64,000 nt of DNA, taken from NCBI RefSeq assembly GCF_000006405.1, contig NW_003202922.1, forward strand, positions 557,221 through 621,220, read 5' to 3'. The translations under genes and the position numbers were made by a program. The stretch is from Perkinsus marinus ATCC 50983. Taxonomy: Eukaryota; Perkinsozoa; Perkinsida; Perkinsidae. Shown piece after piece: positions 10,919 to 24,200 of the stretch; positions within the stretch are counted from its first letter, which is position 1; every line of letters starts with the position of its first letter. The notes under the pieces are model-generated. The model was not told the origin of the DNA, ran no database searches, and saw nothing but the letters and a program-made list of their open reading frames with translations.

Positions 10919-13852
10919 TTATGATAACAACTTCATACTTACTGGGATCTCTACCAATGGCGAGGAGACTTCATCATCGTCATCATCATCGTCCATGTGT
11001 ATCCCTGATAGATCTGGCCTGTGTAGAATGGGAGGCGAGACAGGTGTCGGGAAGGTCTCGAGCGTGGAGTGTGTAGCCGATGCACCTCGTGCATGTTGTT
11101 GGTGTTGTTGGTAATTAGAGTACATTATCTCATTGACAGCTACTAGCCGCGCTAGTAAGCCCAGAGCTACTGCCGTAGTTAGTTCTATAATGAGATCCAA
11201 CATAAGGTCATCTCCATTACTCAAACGTCGATAGTCATCGACACTACCAGTATCATCACTATCCTTCTCGTCATCTTCATTGGCCGGCTGCTCCCCCTCC
11301 CTCTGAGTAGAGTCATGTACTTCGTGGTCACGGGTAGCCTTGGATGATGGGGCCAAGGACCTCTTCTGGTTGACCATCCCATTATTGATACTATCTCTAA
11401 CGATGCTCAGTCGAGTGTCCCTCCCTGATTCACCACCTCCCAGTAACGCCTCGTACTCTCGTACAATCTTCATGGTCTGCTGCGTAGTGGGGTATGCCTC
11501 CTCCTGTGTAGGAGGGGATTGAAGACAGCAACCAGCGAGGACCAGGGACTTCATGCTCCAACACTGTCTAGTAAGGGCTGCTACAAAAAGGTCTACCTCG
11601 GACTTGTGATGATGTTGTAGCAACAGCTTATGGCCTCCTATAGCCGTCGACTCATTGAGGATGTCCCTTATCAACCTCACACGTGTTGATGGGGTAGGAG
11701 GCAGCAATGATACTGTGATAGAGGATAGCCTTGGACTCGGGGAGCTTATACTATACACTGGGGAGACCTTGAGTAGCTCAAGCTGTTCCAATACATCGGC
11801 ATTTGATACTATACTTGGCACAATAGCACTGTAATGAACCCTCTTACTTCCAGATATATGGAGATACTTTAGATGAGGGAACTTGAGAGGAATTGGAGGA
11901 TTCGAACCAGGTACACGTAGAGGCTCTAGCTCATCTCTAGGAGCATTGTTATCCCTTTGTCGAGTGGTAGGTAGGTCACATAAAGCAATGCTCAACGCTG
12001 TTAATGAAGGAGTAGATGCCAGCAATAGGGATAGTTGATCACGAGAGTAGACTACATTATGTAGTGATAGTATCTCCAAGCTGGAGAATGTACCCGATAT
12101 TCTAAACCTTGCTGGGTCTAATCGACAGAAACTGATAAATAGATGACGGAGATACTGACTGGCAGTGAGGGATGATAGACTTGGCAGAGGCATCGACTCC
12201 GATCTGCTTATGAACAGTGTTTGCAATGATGCATGAGTAAGATCTATATCATCCACTTCAGAAAGAGATAGCGAGCAGATACCACGTGGAGGCGGCTGCT
12301 GCTGCTGCTGACTATAACCATTATGAGCAGCAGCAGCATGATGATGTTGTTGTTGATGAGACAGGATCGATTTGAGATACTCCTCTCTAACAGCTGGAGG
12401 TAGGCGTAGACTCTCTATACCCGCCAAAGCATGTGAATTAACCTCGTTGGCCAGTTGAGTAAGTGTTCGTATGTCTAGTAACTTGAGTCTCGTGCATTCT
12501 TTAGCTACCTTCTCGATGGAGGATGGTCTCAATCGTGGACAGTGGGATATGGCGAGATGCTCTAGTTTAGGGGCATTAGAGGCTATATCAGGGCACATGA
12601 TAGATGCCGAGGAGTCTATGAGTAGATCCCTTAGATTGGGTATACGATGTAGGATGCCTTCCAACAATGCATCAGGGAGGCCAACACTGTCACCAATACT
12701 GAGGATAGGCAAGCCATGACCTAGAGACATCATACCACTGCTGTCCACAGCCACCATATGTCGTAGCTCAAGGCTCTCCAACATGGGCATAGATGGTAAC
12801 CAAGGTACCTACTATGATAACATAAACATCAATATATAACTACTAGCAGTAGTATTCCTCTTACCTGACGTACTGTATCTGGGGACGCAGCATGAAGTCC
12901 AGTAAGAGGGATAGTGCAGTATGCTAGAGAAAGTGAGCGTAGGTTATTGAGTGTTATCTGATTACAGGATAATTATAGTGGTGTTGTGCAGTAGTGATAG
13001 AACTACTACCTTCAATGGAGGCAGCTCCTGCTGATGTATTATGAAGCCGCATAGAGTCATTCGAACGACCTCTCTAAAGGATGAACAACCAACCTCCCAT
13101 GGTAAGAGGATTATCAGAGTACTCTCAAATAGCGGGACAAACGATATAGTGCTGCAAGGCACTAATATCAGTGATGATATACTACTAATATCATCTTATA
13201 CGAGTGCAGGACATACGACGTGTTGAATCGGATACTCATAGGATCGTGCATAGATACCAAAGGTCCGCCACTCACATTCTTCTAGATGGGAATGAAGATG
13301 AGGAGGAACTGTCGATGAGCATGCTATGGTTATAGGAGATATCGTCCATCATCCGCTGGGGGAAGCAGCAACTCTTTTTGTTGTTCTCCTCTATATCACG
13401 TACAACCCCGAAAACGTCACGGATGCAGCGGCTACTCTGAGAAGACAAAGAATTGATGATGATTGATCCCAATGCTAGTCCCTACTGGCTCGAGCATCCA
13501 TGGATTAATGTTGAGCAAATGCACTCTAGCTGGTGGTGTTAACAATGTTGCCGCCGCCATACGGGAAGGAGGCAATCCTTGTGTATATGTTGTGGTATTG
13601 ATGAAGTTGACTATGGTATTTAGAGGGCCTCGTAGGGATGTCGAATGTATACCCGTGAAATCGAAAATGTAATTCCTGACAAGTATAAGACGGATAAAGG
13701 GTATAATAATACGGGCAGTGTAGTGATCCCACTGGCATGTGATCCGATTTGGCAGAGTGGCCGGAGCTATAGTGGGGGAGTCACTAATGACTGCGGACTC
13801 TACTAGATCCTTTACACGTATAGTCAAGACTCCACAAAGGGAATCGATTATC

Positions 13853-13918
<66 letters not shown>

Positions 13919-14539
13919 CAGCCATGATGTTAGATAGCCTACATTTCTCGTTCTATTGCAGAGTGATCGTAGTATTTCCCTTCCTGTCAATACTGCGCCA
14001 ACCGGTGTACTACTATTCTCAAGAGTAGCCCTATGCGAGACCGGCCCATTATGCTGACCATGATGATCTACCGAATAATATAATGGTGATAGTGTGTATA
14101 GTCGAGACCTACTATCCAGAGCTTCCTCCTGGTGTCCTTGGGGCATTGCCTCGTCATTATCATCATCTCCCACCTCTACCTTATTGTTACTCTGCCCCTC
14201 ATCAACCCCAGCTATATCCATGCCAGATAGAGTACTGCTAGCGCTGCACATAGGCAGGATATGCCGATATGCTACATCCTCTGGTCCGAGCAACCAGAGG
14301 AATATAGATGCCAATATCTCATCATTTAGGTAGAGCAAAGATGTTCCACTCGAATCCCCCAACTCATTTGATCTCATCCTGTTCTGATGAACCGTACCAT
14401 CATCATCACAATCACTATCGATAATAATAGTATCGACAGCCGCTCCATGATGACTGGCATCCTCCATATTACGAGATAGCATCGTTAATAGGCTGTGATT
14501 GGAGGAGAGTGGTGAAGGAGCATAATACTGCCTCTTCAC
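10919..14539 (-). CDS. F-box / leucine-rich-repeat protein
   Basis: This is probably a substrate adaptor for an SCF ubiquitin ligase: the F-box would bind SKP1 and the LRRs a substrate. Translation likely starts at 14539 (MKRQYYAPSPLSSN). An F-box-like helix pair at about 14265-14335 reads LNDEILASIFLWLLGPEDV. After an acidic disordered linker, several small exons (13851 down to about 12890) carry LRR-type strands (ITLNNLRSLSLAYCTIPL). The long last exon, about 12805 to the stop at 10919, has clear LRR periodicity (MLESLELRHM, LEHLAISHCPRLRPSSIEKV, LRHLFISFCRLD, SLEILSLHNV, SLTALSIALCDL). It then becomes low-complexity and ends with an Asp run. One intron consists almost entirely of a GAT repeat. 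Exon edges around 12960-13270 are uncertain. Two SKP1 genes lie 20 kb away. Confidence 0.75.
13853..13918. repeat. (GAT)22 microsatellite inside an intron
   Basis: About 22 perfect GAT units fill most of a 91-nt intron (13852-13942) of the F-box/LRR gene. The acceptor AG is formed by the first repeat unit. On the minus strand the repeat is open as polyserine, so a gene caller may wrongly make it coding. I place it in an intron because the flanking exon frames join cleanly across it (CNRTRN to IIDSLCGVL). Confidence 0.85.
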
Positions 14540-14694
14540 TGAGGAGAGTTATCATCATACCATCAGTAGGGACTACTATCAACAAGAGGCGGCGAGCGAG
14601 GTAAGGGGAAACTTCGTCATCAAAGGGTTGCTGCGATGGAGTACGGTAGAGGTAGCGCAGACATACAACACACAGAGGACGAGAGTAGCAGTAC

Positions 14695-16701
<2,007 letters not shown>

Positions 16702-16846
16702 ACAAAGTAGACCACTAGCGGCGACAGAGCCTCCTAGAGTGAGTGATGATCATAGTCCATTAACTTGAGGCTGAGGAATAGGTTGAGAAACTTGATACGG
16801 ATAGTGATAGAGAAAACGTGTAGTAGCTAGGCAACCGGCGGGAGCC

Positions 16847-19606
16847 TTAGTCGATAATCTCGAGATCCTCAGCTGCTAGTGATGGTGATGGTTGCTTACT
16901 CCTCTTACGTGCCTAATACACGTTGCCATTACGTGCCGACAGGCCGTGTGACTACTACCTTGACATCATCCCTATTATGTATTCTCATATCCTGTTCACC
17001 GTCATCATAATCATCAATGTTGGTGGCATCAACCATATTATCATCCTCATCAGTATCCATACCATCGTCCAACAGCGGCGCATTCTCCCCTATATCTTTC
17101 AAGCCGACTTCTGAGGGAAGGACACCATATTGACACTCTTTAATGATGGATAGTAGCAATACCAGGCTCATCTGTGTTAGGCATGGGATTGGCAAAATCA
17201 CCTCTCTGGAAACGCGTCTCAGAGAAGTAAGTAACGAATACTTCATGACCACCGAAGATACCTGTACAACAGTGATAAGGTAGATCTAGTTAGCCACAAG
17301 TGCTGCCCTATTACGTCCGTCTAATATACGTTTAACTTGCCCCGCCTCTTCAACACTACGAAACTCTATGAAGCAGCATCCAAGGCCTGGTACTTGCATA
17401 TCCACAGCTGGTACTGCTGCAGTCGATGTGTTGCCCTGAGTTTAGAGGACGACTGCTCCTAGTGGCATCATATCTACATCATACCTGCACAGTCGTCTGG
17501 TGGCTATCCTCCATAGTAGCCGAGTCATGATGATGTGCATCGCCATTAGGTGTATTAACATCATTGACTGTGGGTATAGTAGTATTGGTCTCGGGACGGG
17601 GTATGATAATACTTCGGACATCAGCACCACCAGTTATCGATTTACATTCCACTTTGATATCCTGAGCATGATTATCGATCGGAGTAGGCCATTATGAGTA
17701 CATCTACCCTACATCCATGAGATCACTGTAGTTGATATCATCTAATAACTCCTCAACACTACCAGCAAAGTTAGTCATGACAAGTACTCTCGACGGGACT
17801 ACCTCCAAACCCATACCCTTCTTCATTATATCACCATCAAAGTTCATGTATCTATGAGGAGTATAACAGCCTGTGCATAGTAGGAGTAGTAGTAGTAGTA
17901 TTACCCTTTGACTATGGCATCTTTAGGGTTGATAATCCTAGCTTTCACGCCTTGTATCTCAACTTCACCCTTTTTCTTCAATCTATGCTCGTCCTCTATA
18001 TTGACACATTCGAAGACGGCTAGCACCTGTAAGCCGATAACCTCTCATACACCACTAGCAATGGAAGCCTATACTACAATCTGTTCATCATTCCAAGTGT
18101 GCTTGAGTATCTCTAGATGTCGTATCTCCCCTTTAGCTGCACTCCGTAATGCCCGTTTGATAGAGTGTTCACTTGCCTTCAAAGGGAATCCGATGAGGCA
18201 TAGTCTACTGGTATCGGATGCAACTGAGCCCAAATAACTACAACCCAGCATCATCCCAGTCAGCCTACCTTCAGCAGCAGATATCCCTCCTGGAATAGCA
18301 GATGATGATGATGATGCCGTATTGCCCCCTGCAGTATAGGCATTGACTGAATCCTCGGGTGCAGGGCCCATGTACCCCTTAGGACGGCCTACTTTAATGC
18401 TCACACCTGATAAATGCTAAGTGACAGATGTCGCGTGTAGTATTGCTTATGCTACCATATGACTTAAGCTGATGCCCATTGAGCCTCTCTAAAGCTATAC
18501 TAGCCTCCTCTGCAGTACGGAATTCAACAAAGGCAAATAAACCATCCCCACCTGGTATACCACCCTACAGCATTACTAGAGTACATCACTGCTACTACTA
18601 CTACCTAACCATCCATGTACGATAGGCCGGCCTGGCATTGCATTAGCACCCATATTCATAAGACTATCATTCAATACATCGATCAAGTGGGCTGCAGATA
18701 TCTAGTAACATATCACTATCGAGTATAGTTGATGGTGAGTAATGGTAGTACGCCAGGTGGAATCTGCCCTATGTACAGCTCTCTAGCGATCTTCTGCCTC
18801 TCAGCTGCTAGAGTAGCATTGAAGGCCTCCTTTATGGTAGAGGAGGATGATACAACCGTTTGAGGCAACTAACATCATCAGCACTACTATCAACCTCTAT
18901 ACAAGCAGCCCTACTCCTAGCAACGATGTTCCACTTCCGTCTAGTTGGGCAGCCAGCTCCTTAGGTGGGGAATCGAATCTGATGATGATGCATAGAACTA
19001 TGAAGTAGGCCCGAATACGAGCGAGGAAGGGCTCCTCACTTGAAAGGCTTTTTCTGTTTCTCAGAGGGAGACCGGCTCCAACGCTTCCTCCTATCCCTAG
19101 GCCTCCGATCACGTCTGATAGGACTCCTACGTCTAGAGCGTTCTCGGCTATCATAATGATGATGACGGCGATGACGACGATGCCCCTCTCCACGATCCCG
19201 ATCTGATGAAGGTATCCATGTCGGCGGTAGGACGCTGAACCCTTCTACTACCTCTACTACGACTCCTCCTAGAGGACCGATCATCCCTACTACTATGGCG
19301 AGCGGCTGTTCGATCATAATCCTTTGTAGACCTTTTCCTGTCTCCATCATCACCTGTATCCTCCTTACGCTTCCGAGTAGGACTATCTTCGGGGTCGTCA
19401 TTACGGCTACGATGCGGCTCGTCTCGAGGATTATCACGCTGACTCCTGGCATTACTATCTTCCCTAACCCTCTTCGAGTGGACATCCCCTCCATCATCCG
19501 ATCCATGCCTCGATCTATCTCTACCACCCCTACGTCTACTATCACTACGTGGGCTGCGGCCCTCTGCTGTGATATCATCACGACCCCTCTCCCGCGAGGC
19601 ACCCAT
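16847..19606 (-). CDS. U2AF2: U2 snRNP auxiliary factor large subunit (U2AF65-like)
   Basis: This factor recognises the polypyrimidine tract and recruits U2 snRNP. Exon 1 starts at the ATG at 19606 and encodes a long RS/RD-rich domain of about 150 residues (MGASRERGRDD...). RRM1 follows (RELYIGQIPPG, then GLFAFVEFRTAEEASIALE) and passes into the linker IKVGRPKGYMGPAP. RRM2 reads RLCLIGFPLKASEHSIKRAL and QGVKARIINPKDAIVKG. The C-terminal UHM includes VLVMTNFAGSVEELLDD, VRSIIIPRPE, GCCFIEFRSVEEAGQVKRIL and VTYFSETRFQRGDFANP. In the usual protein the chain ends just after this motif. Here, after a 25-nt intron (17138-17162), it continues with about 60 acidic residues and ends RKRSKQPSPSLAAEDLEIID before a TAA at 16847-16849. 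A Gly/His-rich insert sits inside the UHM. The introns of this gene are themselves very short. Confidence 0.9.
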
Positions 19607-19696
19607 GGGATAGTGTAGCTAAGAACCACCGGAAGAAACTGTACGATACCATGATCGAGATGTAATTATGGACTCAACGCGACAAGCTTGCATAAG

Positions 19697-20671
19697 CTAC
19701 CTATAACAACCTTTCAGCAGGAAGGCAAGTATAATACAAGGTCTTAGCATGTACCCTAATGGTAGGATATCATCATCATTCGGAGAGTGATCGCCTCCAC
19801 CGGCATTCACATGGTAGAGTACTTCTACACGAGCTGAGAGGAGGGTGGGGATGATGTTGTTTATGATATAACAGTTGCCTAGGATACGAGGTAGTGTATG
19901 CGTCGCTACTTACAGGACCAAGACATGCAGTAGTATGACACGCTTCGATATGGGTGCAGCTGTCTCTGCAACTGGTGGGCCGAGTCCCTTCCCAATACTA
20001 CATAATCCATAGGCTCTGGGTAGGCTGCATCAATACCGTCGTAAATACTCTCCACCCACACAAGCGCCAGTGAAGTCAGTATCCCTTCCGATAGCCGTAC
20101 CTAGTCTTAACGTATACCCCAGATACTGCATCACCGATGTAGGGTGATGGGGCATGTAGATTGTAGTCGACACATGCTACCATCAACTGATTCCTCTGTT
20201 AGCATCGGATACCTGCGGCCAGGAGAATCCGACATCAACGACAACATACATGGATAGGGCACCATGCTACTGCCCATACAGGAGGACATGATGGGGGATG
20301 ACAGTGAGAGGCATGACAGTGCATCATACTCCTGGCCCAATACGGTAGAGTCTTCATCATCATCCGTCTACTATAGGACGGTCCCATACCTAGAAACATA
20401 ATCAAGAACTAGGAGTCGAAATGCGGTGCATCCCAATCGGCATGGACATGTGCGTGATCAACTCGATGTTCCACACTATTATACTCACCATCATCAATAT
20501 TATGTATAACAAATGGATAGTACATAGTCGATGCCGCCCCAACATATCAAAAGATGATGATGAGAGCAATGGTGTAACAGGTCCACAACACTCTGAGGTC
20601 GAGGTGTGTGGATGTTCTAGGTGAACCCTTCCTCGATCTCCCATTATGCAACGGCCCGCACTGCGCATCAT
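19697..20671 (-). CDS. Hypothetical multi-exon protein
   Basis: At least four open segments on the minus strand are separated by candidate short introns. The first (start at 20671, or at the next ATG 20642-20644) reads GDRGRVHLEHPHTSTSECCG and ends in a hydrophobic stretch (HLLYIILMM) at a gtgagt donor. Later segments include SDSPGRRYPMLTEESVDGSM, GRDTDFTGACVGGEYLRR, AYPEPMDYVVLGRDSAHQL and GNCYIINNIIPTLLSARVEV, the last ending at a TAG at 19697-19699. The composition is protein-like and Cys-containing, but I do not recognise the family and the joins are not fixed. A hydrophobic segment near the N-terminus could be a signal anchor. Confidence 0.45.
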
Positions 20672-21122
20672 TTGTCGCGCACGCCCTAAAATAATTCCTT
20701 TCGTCCTAAGATTTGTTCTTGTGGAGCTGGTAACATTATCTTCCAGTTGATCTTACATTTCTTGTAGCTTGTGTTAAGCAACGTCAGCATGTATGGTCTC
20801 TGTGTCGCCATGTCGATAGTAGTACTAGCCAGATCGAGACATCTGGCCTTGTTTCCTATGCTCCACGCTTCCTCGTAAAGCCTTCCACTATCAACGTTGA
20901 GGTACTGTTCTCAGATTTCATGTAGATGATACTCTATTCCATCCTCCTGCAGAGCTCAGACATGGAGCTTCAAGTGGCATTCTTCGCCATCATGTTACCA
21001 GATGTCGAACCTCGTCAGTGCCCATGTTTCCAATTGCATCGAGTGGTGACCTGTTTGAAGTAGATCAATTCATCCGTTTGGGTGGAGCGGAGGGATCCTC
21101 AGTAGCTCTTGAACTCCTCTGA
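20646..21122 (+). CDS. Small hypothetical protein with a presequence-like N-terminus
   Basis: The ATG at 20646 opens MQRPALRIICRARPKIIPF, which is basic, lacks acidic residues and resembles a mitochondrial presequence. A proposed intron (gtaac ... ttaag) leads to QRQHVWSLCRHVDSSTSQI and YAPRFLVKPSTINVEV. The last open block reads VDDTLFHPPAELRHGASSGI, SSVPMFPIASSGDLFEVDQF and GGAEGSSVALELL before a TGA at 21120-21122. The junction between the middle and last blocks (about 20895-20930) is unresolved. The family is not recognised. Only about 85 nt separate its stop from the start of the alpha-macroglobulin gene. Confidence 0.4.
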
Positions 21123-21206
21123 CCCACTCCTGTTCGGCCAGTGAGACCAATACCTCTTTTCAGCGTCCATTTGCTATACTTGAGTAGTATCCTCATATTA
21201 CATCTC

Positions 21207-24200
21207 ATGATATGGCTATCGCTGGTAATGCTGTCCATGGTGGTAGGCTACACCATAGGTCAGGTCTCCATACAGACAATCACACCAAGTAACGAGATAG
21301 CCTAACTATGGAAAGTTACTACCCGTCTACAGGTCCAGAGAGTATCCTTAGAAGCGAGCCTATTCAAGTAATCTTCTCTGAGAGTGTGATTAAGTTCGGT
21401 ACAGATCTAAGCACATCCTCCCTACCCAATGGATCACCTATTCTACTGCATGTAGGATGCCGTCCCATAGTAAATAGGCAGCATTGCTGTGCTTTAGTCC
21501 TCAGACGAGGTCTCACCTTTAGAATTTGGTCGATGGAGATGGGTTACGACATCCATACTTAGATTTGACGTTGAGGATAAGGTACTACTCTCAACAACCC
21601 TAACTACCGATCATTGTTGTCTCCCTGATCGATAGCTCTGGCCTGGCGATATAACTATATCCTTTGAGGTTAATAAGACTTTCACATCCTATAGGGGGAA
21701 GAGTATTGTACTTGAGGAGTAATATGGTACCTCCTATCATAGTGTTTATCTGATGCTCTGTGGACCTCAGAAAACCGCCCTCATGGACGACACAGTCACT
21801 CAACTTCTATGTCACGGAGGTCTTCAGTGAAATCGGGCACAATGCAACCGATGGAGCATGGCGGAGCGATGTAAGGAACATCTTAGCCACCTCTTCTATC
21901 GTGATGACGGTCCTCCTCTTAGCTTGGGTACCTTGGTAGAGCCTATTCCGACAAGTACGAGATGCCTCCAGATTCCATCGTGACCCTATGGACAGATAGA
22001 CCTGTGGACAGGACCCTCATATCCATACCAGGCTTCCTGACTTGTGATCACATCACTATCCTTTACGCCGAGCCTCCCACTCCCCACCCCTGCTCTGTGC
22101 CTGGGTCATGGGACTTAGTCACTTGTTTCAATATTACATTACAACAGCCATTAGCCCCAGGAGAAGAGTGTGGCTTGGCCTTCTCACGTACGATGCCCTA
22201 TGCTGAGCATTCGGGCGCATGGCGTGGTGAGATATCAATCACCCTTACTGGGTACATCCCCTTCCAGTTGGTATTCTATGACCATGAATATAGCCGTGAG
22301 ATGTCATCAAGGCGTCTGTCGATGGCTATCCAGCACGGCCTGCCCTCGGGCACCAATCTAACCTCAGTCATCATATTAACGCCGCTTGTAGCTGAGTACG
22401 AAGCTGTGGTACGTAACAAATCTAGGGTGGTACTCAGTGGCGAGCTGGTGCCTGGTACTCGATACGTAGTACACGTTGTGCCCCCTACCCCTCCCATCAT
22501 GGACAATCTTGGTATGCCATTGGAAAGGTCAACTGGTAGCTTTTATATGGCCGAAGAGAGGGCCGACCTCATGCAGGATTATGGTGCCTATCATGTGACC
22601 CAGCTCCCTCTATTCGATACATCACAAGGCTATCCACTAGTAACTAGAGCTGCCGAACGATGGTGTGTCACTGCATGCCCAGTAACTGTTGAGAACCTCC
22701 CTGAGGCTTTGAGGGTCGTCGTTGGTTATAGGCGTGATACCGGCATGTACGACCCTTGTGCGGGGATCCATCAAACGGGTAACACATCATATCTATCTCG
22801 TGGCCTCACGCAGATCCTCAACGATACCGTGGCCCATGTACCTAACGTCAGTATCATCACAGTGATCGACAGCACCCGGCCTCAATGGTATCATACTACT
22901 CGATTCGTAACAACATCCACTCTACAAGTCCTCTTATCACCAGTAATCATCGGTGGTGGTCCCCTACGAGGGAGTGATGGTGAAGTAGAGGCCGTCGTCC
23001 TGCGTAATGTATCCGGGCTGCATGTACAGCTCACTGACCCTATAATGGCGGACATACAGCTCTGGGGTAGCAGAGATCAGCTTGTTTACAATGCTACCAC
23101 GGATCCACAAGGGTATCTCTTCGTGTCATCCTGTCCAATGTGTGAGCAACAATCCATCACTGTGGTAGTCCTAATCGATGACAATGTGGTCTACATACAC
23201 CCCGCTCGAATCTACTTAAACCGTGGCTCCTTCCGATACGATGAAGGCGACCTACAGCACGAGGAGGAGAGGAGGCCCATACAGCTCCATGTCACCCTAA
23301 TTCCAGATCGTGGGCTATATGCACCGGGAGGGGTATTGATGATGGCTGGATGGATACTCTCCTCGACTATTACTTGTCTAGCATGTCAGCCAGCCGACTT
23401 CACACCTTATGTGTTTAATCTAACAGTCACCTGGTCTCCCTCTCTACCCAAAGTGATACTCCCTCTGCCTGTTGATGGTAAAGGCGCTATAAGTCCGTTT
23501 AATATCACAGTCCCAATGTCGGTCCCTCTAGGATCATACCCAACATTCACAGTTCACAGCTGTAGTCTTGCCGATCCCCTAGTGGAGGCCACTGCCCCCC
23601 AACATGGGTGTGATATACTCGGATTGGATGTTCCACAGTTGCTCATAGCGGAACCTAGAGTGCCCATTGCTGTGATGGATTTGATTGTACCTTCTCTTAC
23701 CACGGTGGATAAGGTGCCCACCTCCAACGATACGTACGTTACCATAGCTACCTACAGTGGTACACCTTTGGCTGGTACAGCAGTAGACGTTAGAGTTACT
23801 GTGCGAGGCCCTAGCAATAGTGTATCAACATGTGGCTATTCATCTGAGGACTACGATACTTATGCTGCTACTTACGAAACTAACGATGAGGGGGTGGCCA
23901 GGATCTCCCTCTTCGATGATATAGAGGGGCCATGGACCGAAGGGCAGACCATCGAGGTGAGGGGATCATCAATCCTCTGGTAATGTTATCACTTCTCAGA
24001 TTACAGCGATCGCTCGTGATCCGTTGGGTGCAGTCTTGAGTCAGAGTGCGAGCATAACAATTGAGCACCCTCTGCTGAGGCTGGACCCCTTACAGCTGTC
24101 GGTTAACAATCCTATCCCCGGTATCGAGTTCAATGCATCAGCCAGAATCATACCAACAGGGAACGGTGACCTCTTCTCCTCACTGGATGGGTCTCTCACC

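Noticed and set aside
13800-13960. CRISPR array or other regular repeat array
   Set aside because: It is a simple trinucleotide microsatellite with no spacers, in a eukaryotic intron.
13784-14539. A 251-codon minus-strand frame ending in a long polyserine run and DNRFPLWSLDYTCKGSSRVR
   Set aside because: The polyserine comes from the GAT repeat, which is better placed in an intron because the flanking exons then join in the frame that continues the protein.
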